From positions 448,181 through 512,180 of the forward strand of contig JABLXZ010000002.1 of the NCBI GenBank assembly GCA_013177935.1: a DNA stretch of 64,000 nucleotides, in the 5' to 3' direction. The notes under the pieces were generated by a model. The model did not search any database. It had not been told where the DNA came from and worked only from the letters and a program-made list of their open reading frames with translations. A program made the position numbers and the translations under genes. The stretch's first letter is position 1. Each line of letters begins with the position of its first letter. This stretch comes from a candidate division WOR-3 bacterium. GTDB lineage: Bacteria > Hydrothermota > Tepidihabitantia > Tepidihabitantales > Tepidihabitantaceae. Below, in pieces: positions 46,255 to 54,809 of the stretch.

Positions 46255-46797
46255 GTGGTTAAGCGTGTCCGCGGACCCTCGGGTTTCACCCTCATTGAAC
46301 TGTTAGTTGTAATATCGGTCCTGGGCATCATTATGGCTTTCTTTTTCCCGACAATGATTTCCCGAATTACAAACAATACCCGACGCACTGCGACCGTTCA
46401 GGAGATGAACGCCCTGCGCGAAGCGATTGTGGGCAATCCGGATGTGCGAGTTGGTGGCGAGGTTGTTGGCACCGGGTTCAAGCAGGATGTGGGTAGATTG
46501 CCGCGGCACCTGATAGAACTGGTTACCCGCAATCCGTTTGATGGTATGTATGCGCAGGTGATGTATCTTGGCAAGGAGACATTGCCCGGTTGGGACCCGT
46601 ACATTCAGAAGGGGTGGAATGGCCCTTACATTAGAGAAGATGGGCAGATGGGCTATCTTTCTGATGCCTGGGGTACGCCTTATCAATACTGGGTAGAAAA
46701 TAATGAAACATTGGGACTGAAAAGTGCGGGACCGGATGGACTTTTTTATGGCCAGCCCGGTGCGGTAAAGGACGACGATATCAAGGTGAGGTTTTAA
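46255..46797 (+). CDS. Type II secretion/pilus pseudopilin (GspG-like), leaderless start
   Basis: A 180-residue prepilin-like protein from GTG 46255: leader MVKRVRGPSG, then FTLIELLVVISVLGIIMAFF with Glu at +5. The head has GNPDVRVGG, VGRLPRHLIELV, GWNGPYIRED, LSDAWGTPYQYW and SAGPDG, all GspG-like. An ATG at 46216 would add 13 residues, but that segment contains a perfect TTGACA/TATAAT promoter, and ATG 46246 lies in the -10 box. GTG 46255 gives the short basic leader typical of prepilins. The stop overlaps the next ATG (TAATG). With the next two genes it forms a set of three related pseudopilins. Confidence 0.8.
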   Translation: MVKRVRGPSGFTLIELLVVISVLGIIMAFFFPTMISRITNNTRRTATVQEMNALREAIVGNPDVRVGGEVVGTGFKQDVGRLPRHLIELVTRNPFDGMYAQVMYLGKETLPGWDPYIQKGWNGPYIREDGQMGYLSDAWGTPYQYWVENNETLGLKSAGPDGLFYGQPGAVKDDDIKVRF

Positions 46798-47600
46798 TGA
46801 AGAGGTTAGATAAGGGTGTAACCCTGGTAGAACTTCTGGTTGTCTTGATGATTCTCAGTTTGATTTTAACCGCGGCGATTAAAACCTGGGATGTGACATT
46901 AGAAAGAGGTCGTTTTGAGCAGACACGCCAGAAGTTTGACCGGTTGTCAAAGGCAATTACGGGTGACCCGGACTATGTGATCGGTGGTGTTCGAGCCGAT
47001 TTCGGATTTGTGGGCGATATGGGCTGTCTGCCCAGAACCCTTGCTGACCTTGCCAACCAGCCCAACTGGGTTACTCCTCCAGAAAGCAGCCGGTGGCGCG
47101 GTCCTTATGTAAAGGCGCCCTTTGCCGAATCGCCGGAGGCTTATCGAATAGATGGCTGGGGCGATTCGATTGTTTATAATCAGGATAGTTTGTTCTTACG
47201 CAGTTATGGTGGTGGGGGGCTTGTTACTCCGAGTCGCTGGCTCACAAGGTCTCTGGGTTACACCCGCAACGACCTTTTAGCCAATACGGTAGATGGTTGG
47301 GTGGTTGACCAAAGAGGTGAACCGCCGCCCGACAGTGTTGCACCGAGAGTAATCGTTCAACTGGAGTACCCGCGGAACGGGGTGCTCTTCCGCGATACAA
47401 CTTCAATTAGACCTGGAACCAACGGTGCTTTTGATTTCATCGGTGTCCCGCAGGGTGTGCATACATTACGAGCGATGTTCTGGAGTTATTATCCTCCGCC
47501 ACCCCGGTGTGATACGGTTGTTAAAGTGTTAACGGTATTGCCGCGGGTTGGGGCAAGGGGTATTGAGGTAAGGATGAATGTTGACTGGAACAACCCGTGA
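46797..47600 (+). CDS. Pseudopilin with extra C-terminal beta domain
   Basis: A 267-residue prepilin-like protein. The leader is MKRLDKG and the mature part starts VTLVELLVVLMILSLIL (Val at +1 in place of Phe, Glu at +5). The pilin-like head has GDPDYVIGGVRADFGFVGDM, LPRTLADLA, WRGPYVKAPF and YRIDGWGDSIVYN, matching the two neighbouring pseudopilins. From about residue 160 a carboxypeptidase-regulatory-like beta domain follows (RVIVQLEYPRNGVLFRD, FDFIGVPQGVHTLRAMF). The ATG overlaps the previous stop by one base, so it is co-translated. It is a likely minor pilin at the pilus tip or base; the extra domain is unusual. Confidence 0.75.
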   Translation: MKRLDKGVTLVELLVVLMILSLILTAAIKTWDVTLERGRFEQTRQKFDRLSKAITGDPDYVIGGVRADFGFVGDMGCLPRTLADLANQPNWVTPPESSRWRGPYVKAPFAESPEAYRIDGWGDSIVYNQDSLFLRSYGGGGLVTPSRWLTRSLGYTRNDLLANTVDGWVVDQRGEPPPDSVAPRVIVQLEYPRNGVLFRDTTSIRPGTNGAFDFIGVPQGVHTLRAMFWSYYPPPPRCDTVVKVLTVLPRVGARGIEVRMNVDWNNP

Positions 47601-47607
47601 GGTGTTT

Positions 47608-48747
47608 ATGAGTAAACAGCACGGTTTTACCCTGATGGAATTGTTGGTAGTTTTGTTAATCATTGGTGTTTTAAGCACCGTTGCGGTTCGGACGATTGAT
47701 GCGACCCGGGACCGTTCTCTTTTCGACCAGACGGCAAAGGAGATGAAGGAACTGGTTTATGCGATGGTTGGCAATCCGGAAATTGTGGCTAATGGTCGGA
47801 GGGTGGATTTTGGGTTTTACGGCGATATGATGCGCCTGCCCAATGATTTGACGGAACTGGTCGAAAACACGACCGGTTCACCCTACTGGCGTGGTCCATA
47901 TATCCGCCGGGAGTTTTTGCAGGATACGATGGGTTATCGCCTGGATGCCTGGGGCAATCCCTACACCTATGACCGAACAACCGGTACGATTGCGACACTG
48001 GGTAATGGCAAGTATCCGATGACAATGCGGGTTGCCGAGGCAATTAGCCATTTAACCGACAACTGGGTGATGGGAAATGTCTCCGATGCCGAGAACGCCC
48101 CACCGGGTGAAAAGGCGGCAACAATTGACATCAGATTGTATCTACCCAACGGTACATTTTACTTTACCCGACCGGACCCCGGTGGGTTTTATCAGTTTAC
48201 GCCTCAAACCCATGGACCGGTGCCGATTGGCGTTCATAAGATAGTTGCCAAGCGGCCGGGAGGGGATTCGATTGTACGCTGGGTTACGGTAACACCGCGC
48301 AGCAAAGTGGTGCTGGACTTCCGGTTTACCGGTACATTCCGTAACTACCTGGAGATGATTGGCGAACCGGTGCTTTTTGCCGACAGCGCGGGGTTCACCA
48401 TTAAGGTTGTCAACAGTGGTACAAGTGTGGACACGGTTAAATCGATAAGGTTGCTCGTTGCCCCGGATAGCGCTTATATGAGTTATCTGAGGGTTTACAG
48501 CGTTACCCAGGGTGGTACGCCGCAGGAGCAACAGTTTAGCCCGCGCGTGGGGATGGGAGATAGTCTTTATGTGTATCCTCCGTTTTCAATTCAGCCCAAC
48601 AAAACGGAGGAGGTTCAGTTTAGCTTTTACGGGTTCTGTAAGACCCCGAATGTTATGGATTCGACAAAGGCAAACATTTACAATAAACTGTTTCGATTGA
48701 GGTTTAATGATGGTTCGGAGTTTGCCGTCACGCCGGTGCGTCAGTGA
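47608..48747 (+). CDS. Pseudopilin fused to two C-terminal beta domains
   Basis: A 379-residue prepilin-like protein. The leader is MSKQHG, then FTLMELLVVLLIIGVLSTV with Glu at +5. The head repeats the set's motifs: GNPEIVANGRRVDFGFYGDM, LPNDLTELV, YWRGPYIRR and YRLDAWGNPYTYD. Residues about 165-240 are a carboxypeptidase-regulatory-like domain (IDIRLYLPNGTFYFTRPDPG, GVHKIVAK). Residues about 255-379 resemble a CARDB/Ig-type domain (FTIKVVNSGTSVDTVKSIRL). An in-frame ATG at 47578 lies inside the previous gene; ATG 47608 has GAGGTG upstream and gives a normal short leader. It is likely a surface-exposed tip pilin. Confidence 0.75.
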   Translation: MSKQHGFTLMELLVVLLIIGVLSTVAVRTIDATRDRSLFDQTAKEMKELVYAMVGNPEIVANGRRVDFGFYGDMMRLPNDLTELVENTTGSPYWRGPYIRREFLQDTMGYRLDAWGNPYTYDRTTGTIATLGNGKYPMTMRVAEAISHLTDNWVMGNVSDAENAPPGEKAATIDIRLYLPNGTFYFTRPDPGGFYQFTPQTHGPVPIGVHKIVAKRPGGDSIVRWVTVTPRSKVVLDFRFTGTFRNYLEMIGEPVLFADSAGFTIKVVNSGTSVDTVKSIRLLVAPDSAYMSYLRVYSVTQGGTPQEQQFSPRVGMGDSLYVYPPFSIQPNKTEEVQFSFYGFCKTPNVMDSTKANIYNKLFRLRFNDGSEFAVTPVRQ

Positions 48748-48768
48748 CGGCGGAAATAAGGAGGTACA

Positions 48769-50373
48769 TTGGCAACTAAGGTCTTTGGCGGGGGTGGCAA
48801 AGGCACCCTCTGTATTGATATCGGTTCCAATTCGGTAAAGTTTGTTAAGGTAGAAGGTGGCCGAGTTGTTGACTATGGTCTGAAGGAGATTGGAGAGGCG
48901 TTTGATGTCCCTTCTATTCTCCGCGAGTTGATTAAGGATTACAAACCGCGTGAGGTGTACACATTCGTCTCCGGTCCTTCGGTCAGTGTGCGGCAGGCGC
49001 CATTTCCGAAGATGAATCGCCGGGAGCTGAAAGAGGCGATTCTCTTGCGATTGGATAAGTATTCGCCATTTACCCTCGACGAGGCGATATTTGACTTCAA
49101 GACCCTGGGACCGGTGCGTGAAGCCGGGGCGATAAAAGACAATGTTATGGTTATTGCGGCACGTAAGGATATCGTCTCCGACCACATCTCAACATTGCGT
49201 AAGGCAGGGCTCGAGCCGACAACGATCAGTGTTGTACCATTTGCTTTGCAGGCAGCGGTTAAGAAGTTCGGACGGGTAAGACCGGACGAAACGGTATGCC
49301 TGCTTGACATCGGTGCCGAGTTTACCGATATGATATTTATGAAGGGGGAACGGCTCGACCTGGCGCGCACCGTAACAACGGCGGGCAATGCGATAACCGA
49401 AGCGATGACGGTGGCGATTACAACCGAGGAAGGGCAGCTGGCACTGGATGCCTACGATGCTGAGGAGTTGAAACGCAAGTATGGAATTCCGCCTGAAGAC
49501 AGTCAGGAGCGGCTTCCTTCCGGCATTATGGTGAAGCGGTTGCTGACCTTGCAGCGGCCGGCCCTGGAGAGGTTTGTTGCCGAAATCAACCGGTCGATTG
49601 ACTATTACCGCCGGGAGTTTGGCGAGCAGAAGATCGACCGGTTGCTCATCTGCGGCGGTTCGGCGGCGATGAAAGGTCTGCGGGAGTACCTCCAGACCAG
49701 TCTGGGAATTCCGACTGAGGTGTTTGACCCATTCCGGGACTTTGGTCTTTATCGGAAAGGTACAAGTCCTGATGAGGAGGTCGGGTACAGGTTAGTAGCG
49801 GCATTGGGTCTGTATTACGACCATTCTGCGGTTGACCTTTTACCGATGGAGATGAAGTCGGGCCGATTTATCGCGCGCGATGTCCGGATGATGACCCTGG
49901 GTGGAATCGTCTGGGTTGGCATTTTAATCGTCGGTTACATTCTGGTCGCGGGGTGGACTGGTATTTCAAGTGGTCAGGTGTCTAAATTACGCAACGAGAT
50001 TAAGGCGACTGAGGAACAGAACCGGGGCTATTTTGCGCTTGAGAAGGAGATAGCGGACCTCGAGGCGCGAGAGCGGGCATTAAAGGGTGTGGTCGGTGAG
50101 GTCATGCCCACGGTTCCGGTTATGGGTGAACTATCGACGATTGTGCCGACCAATATTCAGTTGAGCAGTTTCACATTGAGCAATCGTTCTAATGTGAAAA
50201 TCACCGGTGTGGTGAGTGGTGAACCGCACCTGCTTGATGTCGACCTCGCCCAGTTTTTAATTGACCTCGAACGAAGCAATGTGTTTAAACAGGTACAGTT
50301 GGTTTCTAAGAACCGGAGTACTCTACAGGGGGAAACGGTCTTAGAGTTTGAAATCCAGTGTGTTACGGAGTAA
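48769..50373 (+). CDS. PilM-PilN fusion, type IV pilus inner-membrane platform
   Basis: A 534-residue protein combining two usual genes. Residues 1 to about 355 are the actin-like PilM (LCIDIGSNSVKFVKV, EAILLRLDKYSPF, TVCLLDIGAEFTDM, SIDYYRREFGEQKIDRLLICGG in part). A membrane helix follows (about 370-392, LGGIVWVGILIVGYILVA). The rest is PilN-like, with a coiled coil (LRNEIKATEEQNRGYFALEK) and the end domain LSSFTLSNRSNVKITGVVSG. Cytoplasmic PilM normally binds the short N-terminal tail of PilN; here the link is covalent. The start is TTG 48769 after AAGGAGGT. PilO follows 3 bases downstream. Confidence 0.87.
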   Translation: MATKVFGGGGKGTLCIDIGSNSVKFVKVEGGRVVDYGLKEIGEAFDVPSILRELIKDYKPREVYTFVSGPSVSVRQAPFPKMNRRELKEAILLRLDKYSPFTLDEAIFDFKTLGPVREAGAIKDNVMVIAARKDIVSDHISTLRKAGLEPTTISVVPFALQAAVKKFGRVRPDETVCLLDIGAEFTDMIFMKGERLDLARTVTTAGNAITEAMTVAITTEEGQLALDAYDAEELKRKYGIPPEDSQERLPSGIMVKRLLTLQRPALERFVAEINRSIDYYRREFGEQKIDRLLICGGSAAMKGLREYLQTSLGIPTEVFDPFRDFGLYRKGTSPDEEVGYRLVAALGLYYDHSAVDLLPMEMKSGRFIARDVRMMTLGGIVWVGILIVGYILVAGWTGISSGQVSKLRNEIKATEEQNRGYFALEKEIADLEARERALKGVVGEVMPTVPVMGELSTIVPTNIQLSSFTLSNRSNVKITGVVSGEPHLLDVDLAQFLIDLERSNVFKQVQLVSKNRSTLQGETVLEFEIQCVTE

Positions 50374-50376
50374 ATT

Positions 50377-50952
50377 ATGGGGATACTTGAAAGAAGGGTA
50401 GTCATCATTGGACTGGTTGTATACATTGTCTTAGGTGTGGCAGCCTGGTTTCTCCTTTACCAACCGAGGATAAACGCCCGGAATAAAGCGGCAAAAGAAA
50501 TCGCCGAATTGCGTAAGGAACTTGACGACACCAAAGCCCGGATTGCCCAGTTGCCCCGCTTGCGCCAGAAAAAGGAGCAGCTGGAACAGGAGATTGCGGG
50601 TATCTGGGCACGCGTTGTTCCCCGTTCCGAGATGTTAGGGTTGTTCCGGCGCATCTCCAAGGAGGCAGAACAGGCGCGGGTGCACTTCTTAGAGATTGTG
50701 CCGCCCGGGCTTGATACCCTCCTCCAGGAAGAGGGACCAACTGCCCAGGTTAGACCGGTGCCGTTCCTGGTGACGGTTCAGGGTCGTTACCTTGATATCG
50801 GACGATACATTCAGAATCTGAATAATTATCAATACTTTGTCCGGGTGCCGGATGTTGACATCAATGCCCGGGACGATATCAGACCGGAGATTGAGGCAAA
50901 ATTGCTTGTGAACATATATGTTTCCAGTCTGGCGGGTGGGGGTAACTTGTGA
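50377..50952 (+). CDS. pilO: PilO-like type IV pilus assembly protein
   Basis: A 191-residue protein with one N-terminal membrane helix (about 8-28, VVIIGLVVYIVLGVAAWFLL), a coiled coil (EIAELRKELDDTKARIAQL) and a periplasmic ferredoxin-like domain (FLEIVPPGLDTLL, PVPFLVTVQGRYLDIGRYIQNL). PilO pairs with PilN in the inner-membrane alignment complex. It starts 3 bases after pilMN and its end overlaps the next GTG by 4 bases. Confidence 0.85.
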   Translation: MGILERRVVIIGLVVYIVLGVAAWFLLYQPRINARNKAAKEIAELRKELDDTKARIAQLPRLRQKKEQLEQEIAGIWARVVPRSEMLGLFRRISKEAEQARVHFLEIVPPGLDTLLQEEGPTAQVRPVPFLVTVQGRYLDIGRYIQNLNNYQYFVRVPDVDINARDDIRPEIEAKLLVNIYVSSLAGGGNL

Positions 50953-51521
50953 GAAGAGTTGGTATACTGATTCTCCTGGCAGCGGTTGTTGTTGTCGGCG
51001 GGATACTGCTTTTGCGTAAGCCGAAGGCTTCAGCGGCTAAAAGGTCGAAGAGCAAGACAGCGCAAACCGACTCAACAGCGGAAGGACAAATGGCTACGAC
51101 TGCGGCGCGGGGAGCAAAAGGTAAAACGGTTGGCCGGTTAAAAGCCAAAACCAAAGAGGAGCGGCTGGCAGAAAAGAAGCGGTTGCGGGAGGAAGAAAAA
51201 AAGAAGCGTCGGGAGTTGAAGCGGCGGGAGCGGGAGCGGCGCCGGATGCTAAAATATGCGCGCGCAAAGCGGAGCACGAGAAAATCGAGCCGGAAGGGAA
51301 CTTACTATGTGGTAAAAGCGGTGGTATCGCTGGGTAATGAAAGTTACGCTTTAATTGATAGCCGGCGGGTAAAGGTCGGTGATGTGGTGATGGGGCGCCG
51401 GATTGTAGACATTCAACCTGACCGGATTGAGATTGAGGCTTTTGGACGAAGGACGATAGTCCGGGTGGGTGAAAGCATTTTACCCACTTCTTATTTTACG
51501 GAGCGAAAGAAAAGGATTTAA
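50949..51521 (+). CDS. PilP-like protein with highly basic linker (first copy)
   Basis: A 190-residue protein starting with GTG 50949 (GTGA overlap with pilO). A membrane helix (about residues 5-22, GILILLAAVVVVGGILLL) is followed by an extremely Lys/Arg-rich linker (about 25-118) that includes a charged helical stretch (KEERLAEKKRLREEEKKKRR). A small beta domain spans about 120-175 (YALIDSRRVKVGDVVMGRR, IVDIQPDRIEIEAFGRR). The beta domain aligns with the end of the next gene and resembles PilP/GspC homology regions, which link the inner platform to the secretin. The basic linker is unusual for PilP. Confidence 0.65.
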   Translation: MRRVGILILLAAVVVVGGILLLRKPKASAAKRSKSKTAQTDSTAEGQMATTAARGAKGKTVGRLKAKTKEERLAEKKRLREEEKKKRRELKRRERERRRMLKYARAKRSTRKSSRKGTYYVVKAVVSLGNESYALIDSRRVKVGDVVMGRRIVDIQPDRIEIEAFGRRTIVRVGESILPTSYFTERKKRI

Positions 51522-51537
51522 ACAGGAAAGGAGCACC

Positions 51538-52023
51538 TTGAGAGAGAAATTTTTAGCAATTTTAGCAATCGCGGTTGTTGCCCTGGGTGGTTACACCTTT
51601 CTCTTTAGAACAAAGGGTGCCGGTCCGAAGATTGCAGATGGGATGGCTTACACCGAAATTGCTAAAGGGGTGACGGCCGAGGTGTCGCGCTCAATGCAAT
51701 CGGAAACTGATGCACCCGCAGCTCAAAAGGTGACAGCACCACCGGGCGCTCCGCAAGGAATGCCGGGAATTGATGCCCCGGCCGAAGTAGAGGTGGTTTG
51801 GGGCAGTGACCCGTTCGTGCGCGACTGGGTTTTGAGTACTGAGGTTGCCAATCTAAATCTGCAGGCAATTACGGTTACCGCCACTGGTGCGAGCGCTTTA
51901 ATCAACGACCAGATTCTGCAAGTCGGGGATGAAATCAGTGGTAAAAAAGTGGTTGATATCAAAGAGGACCAGGTAACCCTGGAGCAGGGTGGCCGAACAT
52001 TTACTTTGACACTGGGGGAGTAA
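51538..52023 (+). CDS. PilP-like protein with Pro/Ala linker (second copy)
   Basis: A 161-residue protein starting with TTG 51538 after AAAGGAG. The membrane helix is at about 4-22 (FLAILAIAVVALGGYTFLF). A Pro/Ala-rich linker follows (VTAPPGAPQGMPGIDAPAE), then DPFVRDWVL, a motif like the DPFxxP seen in PilP. The beta domain (ALINDQILQVGDEISGKK, VVDIKEDQVTLEQGGR) lines up with that of the previous gene. The 30 bases just upstream hold the ribosome site; an earlier in-frame ATG at 51469 lies inside the previous gene and was rejected. It is followed by pilQ 3 bases later. Confidence 0.7.
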   Translation: MREKFLAILAIAVVALGGYTFLFRTKGAGPKIADGMAYTEIAKGVTAEVSRSMQSETDAPAAQKVTAPPGAPQGMPGIDAPAEVEVVWGSDPFVRDWVLSTEVANLNLQAITVTATGASALINDQILQVGDEISGKKVVDIKEDQVTLEQGGRTFTLTLGE

Positions 52024-52026
52024 CTT

Positions 52027-53628
52027 ATGAAAAATAAAACAACAGTGTTGGTTGCGGCGTTTTTTGTCTGTCTGGGCATACTTGCCGCCCAGGAACAGGT
52101 TGTCGTAAAAGATGTTGCGGTAGAAAAGTTAATTGAGGGTGTTCGGGTGACCGTTGCCTGTAACCAGACGCCCAACATCAGTTCCTATGTTTCTCAGGAG
52201 CCACCGGCGGTGATTGTGGATGTTATGGATGCAACCTCCAGGATAACGCAAGAACGGATTACATCTCGTTTCTACCCGGTAAGTGCGGTTACGGTTAAAC
52301 CAAGCGATGCGACGAATGGTGTTCGGATTACCGTATTCTTACGCGATATGGTCAGGCACCGGATTACCAATGAAGGTGGTGTGGTGACGATTGACCTCGG
52401 TACGACACCAGTGACACCGGTACCCGAGATTAAAAGTGAAGACCCGTTCAGTGGCAAACCACCACTGACGCTTCTCGTTCAGGATGCCGAAATTGCGAGC
52501 GTGGTGCGAATGATTGCCCGGCAGTTTGACCTTAATGTGCTGATTACCCAGGATGTTAAATCGGTGGTGAGCGTACGGCTGAACGAGGTACCATTGCGCA
52601 CCGGTTTTGAGGCGCTCTTGAAGGCGGCAGGGTGTAATATGGTGGAAGATAAGAGCGGGGTGATTATTGTTAAGCCGCTGAAGAAGACGATGTATGGCGA
52701 GATGGAAACAAGGGTATTTCAGCTTGACTATCTGGAAGCCAGTGACGCTAAAAATGCAATTACCAAGGCGCTCTCCGAGAACGGAACGGTTGAGGTTGGA
52801 TTCCGGCGGGTAGGAACCAAGGCAGCAGGCGGTGAAGAGCGGAGTGCGATACTGGTTGTGACCGATGTGCCCGAGGCTCTTGACAACATCGCGCAGATTA
52901 TTGCCGAACTGGACCGGCCGATGCCCCAGATTGCGATTGAGGCGAAGTTCATCGAGACAACCTATTCCGGCGAAGACCGTTATGGTATTGACTGGAGGCC
53001 CATCGCATCCTTTTCTACCGAGGTGCCCAAAATTGGTGAAGAGGTGTCATTCCCGGTTATCGTTAAAGAGATGCTTTTGGGCAAGATATCTTTTGCCCAG
53101 TTTAGCGCCTCGTTTGAATTACTTATGTCCCGCGGCAAATCACGGGTTCTTGCCAACCCGCGCACCGTGACACTGGATAACCAGACCGCGCTGGTTAGTA
53201 TGGGCGTTGACGTTCCGGTGCGGGAGATTCATAAAGACCCGAATACCGGAGAAATTACCTACACCTGGCGCACACGGTCGATACCCATTAAAATGGAAGT
53301 TACGCCCCATGTGACTTCAGATGGTATGATTACGATGCGCATAAAACCCAGCGTTGAGGCGATAACCGGTTGGGTTGGGTCGGCTGATGACCGGCAACCG
53401 ATTGTTGCGAAACGCGAAGCCGAGACCCAGGTGAAAGTTGCCGAAGATGAAGTGGTGGTGATTGGTGGTCTGGTCAAAGATGAGGAGACAAGAAATGTCG
53501 GCAAGATTCCGCTCCTTGGCGACATTCCTATAATCGGGCATCTGTTCAAGAAGACATCGGTGGAAAGAACCAAGAGCGACCTGATGATTTTCATCATCCC
53601 GCACATCCTAACGCCCGAAAATGGATAG
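52027..53628 (+). CDS. pilQ: PilQ secretin, type IV pilus outer-membrane channel
   Basis: A 533-residue secretin. The signal peptide is residues 1-21 (TVLVAAFFVCLGILAA). An AMIN-type domain spans about 25-125 (VRVTVACNQTPNISSYVS, PAVIVDVMDA). A secretin/TonB short domain spans about 135-225 (LLVQDAEIASVVRMIARQF). An N1-type domain is about 225-315. The secretin core lies at about 325-533 (SRGKSRVLANPRTVTLDNQT, VVVIGGLVKDEET, the signature GKIPLLGDIPIIGHLFKK and LMIFIIPHIL). It forms the outer-membrane pore for the pilus. It follows the PilP-like genes by 3 bases. Confidence 0.93.
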   Translation: MKNKTTVLVAAFFVCLGILAAQEQVVVKDVAVEKLIEGVRVTVACNQTPNISSYVSQEPPAVIVDVMDATSRITQERITSRFYPVSAVTVKPSDATNGVRITVFLRDMVRHRITNEGGVVTIDLGTTPVTPVPEIKSEDPFSGKPPLTLLVQDAEIASVVRMIARQFDLNVLITQDVKSVVSVRLNEVPLRTGFEALLKAAGCNMVEDKSGVIIVKPLKKTMYGEMETRVFQLDYLEASDAKNAITKALSENGTVEVGFRRVGTKAAGGEERSAILVVTDVPEALDNIAQIIAELDRPMPQIAIEAKFIETTYSGEDRYGIDWRPIASFSTEVPKIGEEVSFPVIVKEMLLGKISFAQFSASFELLMSRGKSRVLANPRTVTLDNQTALVSMGVDVPVREIHKDPNTGEITYTWRTRSIPIKMEVTPHVTSDGMITMRIKPSVEAITGWVGSADDRQPIVAKREAETQVKVAEDEVVVIGGLVKDEETRNVGKIPLLGDIPIIGHLFKKTSVERTKSDLMIFIIPHILTPENG

Positions 53629-53672
53629 GAAATGAGGTAGGAAACGCAGGCGGTTTTGCCCTCTGCTGATGA

Positions 53673-54809
53673 ATGAATATCGACGAACTCCTTCGGTATG
53701 CGGCGAAGTACGGCGCATCTGACCTTCACATTACTGCGGGCAATCCGCCGATAATCAGGGTCAACGGCAGACTCAAAAAAATTCCCGGACCAGCACTGAC
53801 GGCAGAGGATGCCCAGATGCTGGTCTACTCTATTTTATCGGACGAACAGCGTGAGGCGGTCCAGCGCAAACGGGAACTGGACCTTTCTTATACTTGGGGT
53901 GAAGCTTCCCAGCACTTAGCCCCGGAGGCGGTAACCCTTGATTACATCAGTCCGGAGCGGGTCCGGGCGCGGGTGAATGTGTTTCTTGATTTAGGTGGGG
54001 TTGGGGCAGCATTTCGCATCATTCCGGCAAAAATCCGCACCCTCGAAGAGCTACCGGCGCCGCCTTCGGTGGCGGAGCTGACCCGGAGCCATTCCGGGCT
54101 GGTTCTGGTAACCGGTCCTACGGGCTGTGGTAAGTCGACCACGCTGGCAAGTATGATTGACCTGATTGACCAGGAAAGGGCGGTGCGGATAATTACGATT
54201 GAAGACCCGATTGAGTACATCTTTCAGCCGCGGAACTGCCTTATCAGCCAGCGTGAGATTGGTACCCATTCGCGGTCATTTGCCGCGGCGCTGCGTGCCT
54301 GTCTGCGGGAAGACCCGGATGTGATTCTCGTCGGCGAGATGCGGGACCTGGAAACGATCAGTCTGGCGCTCACCGCTGCGGAAACGGGCCATTTAGTACT
54401 CTCTACGCTTCACACCAACAGTGTTGCTGAAACCGTGGACCGGGTGATTGATGTTTTTCCCGCGGACCAGCAGGAATATGTGCGGCAGATTTTTGCCAAT
54501 GTGATTCGCGGTATCATCTCCCAGACTTTGTTGCCCCGGAAAGATGGTAGAGGACGGGTAGCCGCGATGGAGGTTCTGGTTGCAACGCCGGCGGTGAAAA
54601 ACCTTATCCGGGAGGCGAAGACCCACCAGATACCGTCCTTGGTGCAAACCGGCTCACAGTACGGTATGCAGACAATGGACCAGTGTTTAGAGTCGCTGGT
54701 GGCGAACGGACTTATTGCTTCGGAAGTTGCCTACGCGAGAGCCACCGACAAAAAACTGTTTACCCCTCCTGCCAGTCCTGTTTCGCCGCCCGGTCCAAAA
54801 GGTCAGTGA
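53673..54809 (+). CDS. pilT: PilT-type retraction ATPase
   Basis: A 378-residue ATPase of the PilT class. N-terminal: DLHITAGNPPIIRVNGRL. Residues about 71-90 hold an insert (GEASQHLAPEAV) not seen in standard PilT, followed by RVRARVNVF. Walker A GPTGCGKST is near 148, with the Asp box ITIEDPIEY, Walker B DVILVGEMRDLETI and the His box GHLVLSTLHTNS. The AIRNLIRE retraction motif is seen as AVKNLIREAKTHQI. PilT depolymerises pili. There is no Shine-Dalgarno site before ATG 53673. The stop overlaps the GTG of the next gene (GTGA). No PilB or PilC gene is in the window. Confidence 0.92.
   Translation: MNIDELLRYAAKYGASDLHITAGNPPIIRVNGRLKKIPGPALTAEDAQMLVYSILSDEQREAVQRKRELDLSYTWGEASQHLAPEAVTLDYISPERVRARVNVFLDLGGVGAAFRIIPAKIRTLEELPAPPSVAELTRSHSGLVLVTGPTGCGKSTTLASMIDLIDQERAVRIITIEDPIEYIFQPRNCLISQREIGTHSRSFAAALRACLREDPDVILVGEMRDLETISLALTAAETGHLVLSTLHTNSVAETVDRVIDVFPADQQEYVRQIFANVIRGIISQTLLPRKDGRGRVAAMEVLVATPAVKNLIREAKTHQIPSLVQTGSQYGMQTMDQCLESLVANGLIASEVAYARATDKKLFTPPASPVSPPGPKGQ

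Noticed and set aside
54683-54805. Prepilin peptidase reading starting inside pilT
   Set aside because: The extension is a shadow of pilT in another frame; GTG 54806 with a 4-base overlap fits the known N-terminal helix.
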